A stretch of DNA of 64,000 nt. It comes from Areca catechu. Its lineage: Eukaryota; Streptophyta; Magnoliopsida; Arecales; Arecaceae. The position numbers and the translations under genes were made by a program. Shown in pieces: positions 55,919 through 64,000 of this stretch (position 1 is its first letter; each line of letters starts with the position of its first letter). The stretch covers positions 716,001 through 780,000 of the forward strand of contig JAHSVC010000040.1 in NCBI GenBank assembly GCA_021397845.1, given 5' to 3'. The notes below the pieces were generated by a model. It did not search any database, was not told the DNA's origin, and was given only the letters and a program-made list of their open reading frames with translations.

Positions 55919-56724
55919 AGTTGCAAGGTAAGCCTTGCAATTCCTTTTCTAATGTCCCGCTTTGCCGCAAAAGAAACAGGTCGACTGTTTGGAGGCCTTC
56001 TTTCCTTTCTTATTCTTATTGATGCCACTCTTAGGGTTTAGCCTCCTATTAAAACCCTTTTTGCCTGATTTCTTCTTATTGGTCTTATTAATAAGAAGAA
56101 GTGGAGCCTTTTCTTTCTTTATGTAGCTCTTCGCTATTTTTAACATATTTAACAGCTCAGGCAAGGACTTTTCTTTCTTTATGTGTTCAGTTTGTTCATG
56201 TGATAATTCAAGACAAACTGAGAAAATGACTCCGGGAGTGATTGCAGGATTAAATCCTGGTTCAACTCCCCATCCATGATAAAACCTAATTGACCCAATC
56301 TGGTGATCAAGTCAATTACCTTCAGAACATGATCCTGAACGGATGTACCCTCTGTCATCCTAGCATGGAATAACTGCTTAGATATTTCATATCTAGCAGT
56401 TCTGCTATGTTCTCCATAAAGCTCTTTTAAATTGAGCATTATGGATTGAGTATCCATGCTTTCATGCTGTCTCTGTAACTCATTAGTCATAGAGGCTAGT
56501 ATGATACACTTGACAGTAAGGGAGTCATTCTGCCACATTTTGTATGTGGCCATATCTTCCTCTGTGGCATCATCCCCTAGTGGATTAAGACTAGGGGTAT
56601 CTAGAATATAAGAAAGTTTTTCTGAACTCAGCACAATCTTTAAATTTCTCAACCAGTCCACATAGTTTGGACCAGTCAGTTTGTTGGTATCTAAGATACT
56701 TCGCAGTGATAATGAAGATGTCAT
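55919..56724 (-). pseudogene. Copia gag of element D
   Basis: ATG at 56724 opens 181 codons (MTSSLSLRSILDTNKLTG, then YVDWLRNLKIVLSSEKLSY, YKMWQNDSLTVKCIILASM, TARYEISKQLFHARMTEG, LGQLGFIMDGELNQDLILQS). A small frame change at about 56170 shifts to MPELLNMLKIAKSYIKKEK, a basic linker and the zinc knuckle CFFCGKAGH-stop-KRNC; the stop at about 55947 replaces Trp (TGG to TAG). The frame then leads into pol without a separate start, as is usual for single-polyprotein copia elements. Confidence 0.88.
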
Positions 56725-57874
56725 TTATCTACATTTAACAAAGAACAATACATAAGCAAACAACCATGAAATGACATACATAATTAAATTAGGTCTTTAA
56801 TTTAATTATGTCTCCCACTATTTTATCAAAAATCATAGCCCTCACTATGATAATCGAGAAGATCCCTGATCGATTTTTCTTAGTGAGATTGAGATCCTAA
56901 TAACTTATAAAAGATCTTGCAGAAAACACAACAAATCTTTTATAAGCTCAAAGGTAGGAAACTCTTCCAATTATATCTCATATAATTCTCAAGAAATAAC
57001 TTGGCCTCTAGAACATTATTAGTCTTGCAGAAAACACAACAAACCATAATGTTCTAGTTAAGTCAAGACCCTTTCATTTCTATACAGTCAATACTCAAAT
57101 ATAATACCCTTGCAGATAACACAACAAAGCATTATACTGAATATACTGTAAGCATATCTATGCACTAGACTAGTATTATGTCAATCACCATATTAGGTCT
57201 TGCAGATAACACAACAAACCTAATGTGGTTCATATCACAATAATAATCCAGCATGAAGGAAGGCCAATATATAGTATTTTTAACACTAAGCATTTTAGTC
57301 AAGATTTAAATATAATCAAATCAGCCAGGCAAGTGGAAGAGATGTGGGAGTCCCCCCGTTGCTTTCCTAAACACCAATAAAAATTGGCCACGTCAGTCAA
57401 CGGAACCAATTAAAAACCACAATTCTCTTTACCTTCCCAGAACCACCTTTCTAAACACCGAATGATCAATTGTACATCATGACTAGTGATGCTTATTAGT
57501 TAAATATACTTAAGACTTAATATAATTTTTAAGATGAGGGATTTATAAATTGCCAGCACATCCTTATAGAATGTATCACAATCAACATATCACTCTTATA
57601 AACAAATATGTGCTAAGTGTGTCATCATACTAGGATAACCATTTACCACATAATGGATCCACCATTATGCCAGGGCAACCTTATTTCAGTATGATGACTT
57701 AAAAAACTAAACATATCTCTATAATAATTAGGGTTTGAGTGAAAGACCCTAACTAGTGGCATACATCAAAACATATATGCAATCAAAGATATGCTAAGTG
57801 TAGTAACATATTAGGATTTAAAAATCCTAAGATGTGACATACAAGCTATCATAAATTATAGTCCTAATTAAGGT
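56725..57874 (-). other. Leader between PBS and gag of element D
   Basis: No gene. A 13-base unit TCTTGCAGA(A/T)AACACAACAAA(C/T) recurs four times on the plus strand (56916, 57027, 57107, 57198), each next to a word that is repeated before and after it, such as AATGTTCTAG. The long (about 1.15 kb) leader may hold the packaging signal; that is inference. Confidence 0.6.
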
Positions 57875-57876
57875 GG

Positions 57877-57888
57877 CTCTGATACCAC
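57877..57888 (-). other. Primer binding site of element D (tRNA-iMet)
   Basis: Minus strand TGGTATCAGAGC, exact, immediately after the 5' LTR end (one or two bases of spacer). It is perfect, unlike the mutated sites of B and C. Confidence 0.93.
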
Positions 57889-58913
57889 TGTAGGGTTCAG
57901 GTGCAATGCAGCGGAAGTGTAATTTCAAAAATTAAAATTAATATGCACCAAAACCCTAAAACAGGAACTCCTTAATAAGACTAGAATGTATGAAGACAAA
58001 CATTTCTATGCAAATTGAATTAGAATACCAACCTGTAATCGCTAATTCCAATTTATGAAGACTTAAAACTTGAAGATCAACGGGCTATTTGAATTCACCA
58101 GGCGTCCAAGTGTCCGCCCTCCGATGGTGATCCACACTGAGCAATGATCAAGAACACTATCTTCTTGTCCAATGGTTCCTCCTATTGAGTTCTTCTTCCT
58201 AGAACTCAATTCTTCGGATTATAGCTGGAATTCTTCCACACAAGAGGTTGCCTTCTTTTCTTTTATCTCTTCTCCTCCTTCCACTAAGACCTTGACCCTC
58301 TAAGACACTCTTGTCTTGAAGATAAGACTTTGTCCTAAGGGGATTTAGGCTTGTCTTAAATTGGAGGAGAAATTAAGACAAGAATGTCTTAATGTAAGAA
58401 GGAAAGAACAAAATCAGAACTCCTTCTTTCCTTTACCGTCGGAGACTTTCGCTCTTGTTCTTGTTCAGTAGCAGAGTTTCGACAGAGGTGTACTCTGTAA
58501 AGGAAACAGTGCAAGAACAAGAAAAGAGAGAAAGAGTCTTTAGGAGAGGAAGAAAGATTAAAAACATTACCGAGTTCTGATTTTCCTGACCCCTTAAATA
58601 GATCTCAAAGAGGCGCCCACACATCTCTTCGTGAAAAACTTCTCACGCCCTTTCTCATTTTCTCACGCCCCATCCTTCCTTCTCACGGCCTTCTGGATAA
58701 ATCCCACGGCTTTTCTTAAATGAAAAATTACGATGTTTTTAAAAGAAAGGAGTCGCGACTTTTAATCTCCGAAGAGATGTTATTTCGCACAACCGGGAAG
58801 CAACGAATGCTTTCTGCCTTTCTCAAAAAAAAACATCAACCCTTGGATTCCAATCCAAGGGGGGACAATTGAGGCACTAAAAGAGAAGGAAAATCTGCCC
58901 CATATAAAACACC

Positions 58914-58951
<38 letters not shown>

Positions 58952-60349
58952 GGAGCGCACCAAGAGTCCATGCACCATGGACTCTTCCAAATGGCTTACC
59001 AAGAGTCCATTAGCGCATGGACTCTTGGCATTTTTGGCATGAAAATGCTAAGGGGCGGGTGGGGGGCTAGCCTAGATACATGGTTAGCCAATAGGGTTAG
59101 CCATAATCCCTATAACCTCAATTAGGGTCTAATTAGATCCAATTAGAATCCAAATTGAACCAATCTGGAATCCTAATTCGAATCTAATTCGAATAGAAGT
59201 TAGGATTTGCAACACTTGCTAGAGTGTCATCATGCAAAGATGATTTAATTACAAATTTAAACCCTTGATCAATTCTCTTAAGTGTTTGACCCATTGGGTT
59301 CCACATCTAGCCAGCAGTGGGTTCGAATACAAGTTGACCTAATTTGATTAGAACTCTTTCTAATCGATTTAGGTCAAACTGGGCTTACCCGATTATGATC
59401 AATTATGACTCTTTCTAATAAGTGATCATTCAATTTAATCAACCCATAAGACAAGATTGACGTCTAGCAATGTGTCATGTCTACCCGGAAGATATGAAAA
59501 TTCTGGTGAAATACCAAAACTACCCATCAGTAGAAAGTTACCGTACAATTAAATCCTTCGATCAGCCTGCACCCAAAATATAATTATGGATATGGATATA
59601 TGTCAAATCCAATATTATATTTATTTCTAGCTCAATCTTATATTGATGATTCAATTATCTTGATATTAGAAACCATCTCTAATATCTTTACTTTGATCAA
59701 AGATTCCCTGAATCATCATCCGATTGATAACTAGCTAGATGCAATCTCTTCTTACTAAGAGTGATCGATTCCTTGTCAACCTACTCATTACCTTCATATC
59801 CAATTCACCATTCCCAATATCAATCCTGTGCATGTCTCAGTGTCATGATTAGGATTGAACCAAAGCATGGGTTCATGTGCATAAGGTACTTATGGCAGTC
59901 TCAGGTCAAAGGATTACTTGCACCACTCCCACTATGAGAACCATCCATTGACATGCAGCTAAGACTCCATTAGATGTTCTCAAGATGGATCATTTCAGTG
60001 AACTCATTCACTAATGAGCACCCACATTCTAGTATTAGTGTCATATACAAGTGACTGTGAGAGCAGTCACCCTATTCAGTATACATAGGATGTGCTAGTC
60101 TTACCGAAAAACCCTGATCCCCTACTCAGGGTTCCTTTGACTAGGAATATTTTAGATTAAGGTTTTAAGACTTTAGGTCTCACTGGTATGATCTCATCAT
60201 AACCCTAAAATCATAGCCCTAATCTATGGGATTCATCATATAATAATAATCACAGCGTATGATGAAAAATAATGCCTTTATTAGAATATTGTCAATTACA
60301 ATGGTTTGGGAGATATAACATAGATTGGCTTGTAGGGATATCCCTTTCA
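57889..60349 (-). mobile_element. 5' LTR of element D
   Basis: Begins TGTAGGGTTCAGG (plus-strand reading) and ends ATCCCTTTCA. Differences from the left LTR are mostly single transitions, a longer T run (about 30 at 58918-58949) and a few small indels such as AAAGAAAGG at 58741-58750. Confidence 0.92.
58918..58949. repeat. Poly(T) tract in LTR of element D
   Basis: About 32 uninterrupted or nearly uninterrupted T. The other LTR has a shorter, C-interrupted version at 51388-51407. Confidence 0.9.
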
Positions 60350-60790
60350 ACATGCAGATTAGTTATGTTATACGGGTCACATTTCACAGGTATTTTTAGA
60401 TACATCAGCTTACTCTCTTTTTTATGTGATGTTTATTTATTGATTATGACATCTATGAGACTGATATGTTCATGTTATTTATATTTTATTGATATTTTAG
60501 GATAGGAAGTTGTTGCAGTTCGGGAATGCTTTCCTACATTATTGGTTTATGTCATGACTATGTATTAGGTTTGAATGAGTGTAATTCTATTGTATGGATT
60601 TTGATGAATTCTTGTTTCTATCTTGGCATGTAATATTATTTCCATATGTACGGTATTTGTTTGTTTAAGAATTTCTTGTTTACATTTTTGTTGTACATAC
60701 TTTAATAATTATTTTTTTTAAAAAAAATTGTTCAAGTGGAGTTTGTGCTTACTTAATAGATTTAGTTTAACTGATTGCATATTACAGTTA
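60350..60790 (+). other. MULE segment between transposase and PMD pseudogenes
   Basis: Sequence continuing from 50358 after removal of element D. It may hold the last codons and 3' UTR of the transposase (a GATAGGAAGTTGTTGCAGTT stretch after a TTTTAG acceptor-like site near 60500). Nothing else is recognised. Confidence 0.4.
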
Positions 60791-61815
60791 TAAATCCTAG
60801 TCCAATAGATCGTTCCATATTATACGATCAGGATAAACATAGATCATATTTAGTATGGGAAGGATAGAAGACTATTACATTACAGTGTCGATGTACAGAG
60901 CTAGTTATGCACAGGTCGATACCACTCGATAGGCGTATATTGTCTTATTTGCAATAGATAGGGTTTTATAAGATTGCTCATATAGGATATGTATGGTTGG
61001 GCTGGCATTTAATAATAGCTCTTATGGAGGTTGGCATCCAGAGACACATACATTTCATTTACTGCATAGAGAGTGCACCATCACCCTTTAGGATATTACT
61101 ATTCAGTTAGGTTTGCTAGTTGATGGTCTACCGGTGACAGGTACTATACATATAGATTGGAGTCAGGTTTGTCAAAGATTTATTAGGGGTTATCCTACCC
61201 AGGATGGAGGGATCATGATTGAGCATGGTCTAGCTAGTAAATCAGTTCCATGAATTAGTCTTTGATACTGATGAAATAGCGATACAGCGCTATGCTAGAG
61301 TATATATCTTGTAGCTGATAGGTAGGTGTTTGTTCATGAATAAGTCTAAAGACCTAATGCATCTCATGTTTCTACCCCTACCAAAGGATTTTGAGATTGC
61401 TGGATATTATAGTTGGAGTAGCGTAGGGCTTGCATGGTTGTATAGAGAGTTGTGTAAGGCAAGCAGGAAAGATGCTACTGATATAGTCAGACCTTTGTTA
61501 CTACCATAGTTGTGGGAGTGGGACAAATTTCCGATCATGGCACCGCATAGATTACTTCAGTAGGCTCCAAATCCTATGGTGAATTTAGATGATGGTGGAG
61601 CTGGTTTACCACAGGGTCCGTTAGGGATGCGATGAGTATTAAATTATATCATATTTTATGACTAATGATATTTATGTGACTCGTTTAATCCATTTAATGT
61701 ATAGATAGAAAGATGATTTTTCAATCACTAAGGTACCTATATATGTTGTCCCTTCGTATCGATATTTACTAGATCACCTGAGAGCAGAGCAGGTGACAAC
61801 TATAGTTTATTTTTG

Positions 61816-61869
61816 TTAAGGGTTAATATTTTCTTGTTTAATATATTATGCTCATATTCTTTATTAATA
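61816..61869 (+). other. Probable intron in the PMD pseudogene
   Basis: GTTAAGGG...TTAATAAG interrupts the PMD alignment exactly between the VTTIVYF and VIWQPYTSDIL blocks. Confidence 0.5.
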
Positions 61870-62287
61870 AGTGATATGGCAGCCATATACTTCTGACATT
61901 CTTTTATAACTACTAGATTACTACCTGCATAGTCAGGATATATGGTGTACTCGAGTACCACTTATATATTTTCATATCATAGAGTGGCACTTCGCTAATA
62001 GAGTATTGCGGCAATTCAGGATCCGACAGATCATACCAGAGCGGTGTGATATAAATATTGTACTACATCGATTGATCTCAGAGAACAAGTCAATCAGGAC
62101 TGGTCCATTACTCATTAGCATCATATTCAGTTATGGGAGAGCCATCAGGATTATATTATAGATGGTGCTCTTATCGATGGTGCTCTCATCGAAGGTACCA
62201 TGGATTATCATGATCCATATATACAGTGGTATCGTGGCATCACTTGGTGATTCATCAGTAATGATGGTATGATGTATGATTATCTGG

Positions 62288-62371
62288 TAAGAATTTTTTT
62301 TGGTATTTAACATTGTTAACATATACTTATTTTATTTTCTATAACTCATTAAATGTTTATAAATTTCATAG
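62288..62371 (+). other. Probable intron in the PMD pseudogene, second
   Basis: GTAAGAATTTT...TTTCATAG with consensus-like borders and an A+T-rich body, after the YDYL block and before the C-terminal tail. A third candidate, at about 61634-61706, has a weaker donor. Confidence 0.5.
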
Positions 62372-62929
62372 TGTCATCGCTATGATACATCATCTTGCTC
62401 AACTAGGTTACATATTGATGGCCTTACAGTACTTTCAGGAAATATGTCATTATATCCATGTTGTCGACAAGCATGCACATATCTAATTAGGAGTATTTGC
62501 TTAGGTTGTTAATAGAGAGGATGAAGCTCCTTCGCCTTTCCCGTATGCATCATCATCGGGAGTACCTCGTCTAGCTCAGCATAGACGAGGTACTCGATGA
62601 TATAGTAGATATTCGGTACCGGAGTTTACTCTATATATGTCTGCGACCAGTTACTTTCATGAGGATGTGAGACTGTTCACATCTACTGAGGATACTACTA
62701 TATATTTTGACTATACTGCTGTATCGGACAACATGATGTATCAGGATTACTCGGTATATAGAGGACAATATATAGGTGAGGGATCGATATAGCAGGTATC
62801 TACACAGCAAGCATTCACTAATGTAGAGCATCTGACAGAGCATTAAGGATCGAGTGAAGTAGAGCCAATGTCTCATCAAAAGTAGCCTGCATGGAAAGGA
62901 GACGGCCACTTTATGGGACTTAAGATCTT

Positions 62930-64000
62930 TATTTTTTATTTATTTATGTATTATATTTATAAAATTTTATTATGATTTTTTATATTTGCTATTATTAACT
63001 TGAATCATAATTAATTCAAAATTTTCATGGATGACATGAAATTTTTTAATCTATACATATTTTAGAGAATAAAAAAAGATTGTTGCAATGTCAAACAAAT
63101 TCAACTTTTAAAATTAATAATAATTAATTACAATATAAGTAATCTATACACAAAATATATAAGTTTATTACATTAAGTTATTAAATTATATAAGTTTATT
63201 ATATTAATTAATATGAATAAGCTATTATAATAAACATATTGTAACTTATAAATATTTAATATAAATATTATTTTAAATTAATTAAAGAGATCGAAGAGGA
63301 AGGAAAAATTAAATATTCAATTTATATAAATTTATTATATTAGTTAATATTTATCATTTATTGTAATAAATATATTGTAACTTATCTATAGTTAAACATA
63401 TATTATACTATAATATACCGTAACAATATACATTAAAATATTTAAAACTAATATAATTAATTAATAAATTTATCAAATTTGTAATGTAAACTAAATTTCA
63501 TAAAAAAATTATTTTACTATTCATGTTTTTATAAAAAGTCAAATATTTAAAATTTTAATTTCTAATTAATACATTCAAAATAATTATTTTAAATTTAGAA
63601 TACAAAATATATTTACAAAGTTTGAAATCTTTGTTTGTTAATAAAAATAAACTTTAAATCTATATTGATTTTTTGATAATAATTAAATAATTAACACCAA
63701 TATATTATTATATAGTAAAATTTAAAATGTCAATAATTTTTTTTTAATATTTCATATCAGGGATTTGCGTATACAACAAAATATTTTTTATTATTTTTTA
63801 AAGTTGTTCATAATTTTTTATTAATAAAAATATTATATAAATATTATTTTAAAATAATTAAGGTGGCCAAAGAGGAAGGAAAAATTATATATTTAAATTA
63901 TACAAGTTTATTATATTAATTAACATTAATATGTTTTTAAATTATATATATTTATTATATTAATTAATATGAATCAACTATTATAATAAACATACTGTAA
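62930..64000. repeat. A+T-rich terminal stretch with a duplicated segment
   Basis: No gene. A segment around 63175-63380 (words AAGTTTATTATATTAATTAA, CTATTATAATAAACATA and AAGAGGAAGGAAAAATTA) is repeated in order at about 63835-64000. The repeat continues past the window edge. It may be part of the MULE end or an unrelated A+T-rich repeat. Confidence 0.6.

Larger units (their letters stand above)
50364..60349 (-). mobile_element. Copia element D, complete, minus strand, relatively young
   Basis: A 10.0-kb Ty1/copia element with unusually long LTRs (2448 bp left, 2461 bp right), an exact PBS, gag and a nearly continuous pol, and a purine tract. Gag and integrase wording places it away from the A-B-C family (no coiled coil, no third ORF), probably in the Tork/TAR/Angela side of copia; the clade call is tentative. 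The LTRs look very similar with scattered differences. A handful of stops and at least two frameshifts still break the polyprotein. Confidence 0.92.
50359..60354. other. 5-bp target site duplication of element D (ACATG)
   Basis: ACATG at 50359-50363 and 60350-60354 directly borders the two LTRs. It proves insertion of D into the MULE and fixes both ends. Confidence 0.95.
60791..62900 (+). pseudogene. Plant mobile domain protein (MAIN/PP7-long-form-like), MULE-borne
   Basis: Conserved PMD blocks in order: DRSILYDQDKHRSYLVWEG (60805), IGFYKIAHIG-like, WHPETHTFHLLHRECTITL, IQLGLLVDGLPVTGTIHIDW (about 61030-61160), a QRYARVYILXLIGRC-like block (61290), GYYSWSS-like and LYRELC (61410-61460), a LWEWDKFPI block (61515), VPIYVVPSYRYLLDHLRAEQV (61730), VIWQPYTSDIL and QDIWCTRVPLIYFHIIEWHFA and RVLRQFRIRQIIPE (61870-62050), and a Tyr/Ser-rich tail to 62900. 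Intervening sequences with intron borders split it. PMD proteins act in gene silencing and genome stability; MULE-borne copies have unknown roles. Stops and frameshifts make this a pseudogene. Confidence 0.75.
46680..62930 (+). mobile_element. Mutator-like element (MULE) with a plant-mobile-domain gene, split by element D
   Basis: A MuDR-type transposase pseudogene (47714-50358) and a downstream plant-mobile-domain pseudogene (60791-62900) lie in the same direction. When element D and one ACATG copy are removed they are only about 0.45 kb apart. PMD genes carried by MULEs are known from plants. Terminal inverted repeats were not found, so the outer limits are nominal. Confidence 0.55.

Noticed and set aside
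57875..57888. Possible tRNA gene end (GCTCTGATACCA)
   Set aside because: It is the reverse complement of the PBS of element D directly beside its LTR; no tRNA cloverleaf precedes it. The same applies to 43843-43854.

Overview
The window is repeat-dense, A+T-rich nuclear DNA of a flowering plant. No intact host gene, rRNA, tRNA or CRISPR array was found. Nearly all of it is explained by transposable elements inserted into each other: Ty1/copia and Ty3/gypsy retrotransposons and one Mutator-like (MULE) DNA transposon. The species cannot be fixed from sequence alone; a large-genome angiosperm (possibly a monocot) is a guess.

Layout. 1-812: end of an antisense copia LTR. 813-6409: 3' part of sense copia element A (RNase H, an extra third ORF, a repeat-filled 3' UTR, 3' LTR). 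6410 to about 14650: decayed Athila-type Ty3/gypsy element. About 14660 to 21098: Tat/Retand-type Ty3/gypsy element, whose 3' UTR is split by complete copia element B (21099-31560) and resumes at 31561 with an antisense ORF. 32934-43628: complete minus-strand copia element C with a 5-bp target duplication (TGTAC). 43634 to about 46680: remains of a minus-strand LTR-like unit and short tandem repeats. About 46680-62930: a MULE carrying a transposase pseudogene and a plant-mobile-domain pseudogene, split by complete minus-strand copia element D (50364-60349, target duplication ACATG). 62930-64000: A+T-rich repeats.

Elements A, B and C are one Sirevirus-like family: LTRs bounded by TGTTGAC and GGGCAACA, a gag with zinc knuckle and coiled coil, a PBS for initiator-Met tRNA (seen in B and C), and a purine tract ending GAGAT. 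All three share two unusual traits. First, a third ORF 3' of pol, beginning Met-(Gly/Ala)-Pro-Arg where the start is preserved, has a central domain resembling the 'putative plant transposon protein' family. Second, the 3' UTR just before the PPT is packed with degenerate copies of GCTCTGATAC, the sense sequence of the tRNA-iMet 3' end and therefore complementary to the element's own PBS. This is the best candidate here for an undescribed feature.

In element D, gag and pol are nearly continuous and the LTRs closely match, so it looks youngest. The two gypsy elements and B are heavily decayed, mainly by C-to-T and G-to-A changes that turn Trp and Gln codons into stops. No element here appears autonomous.
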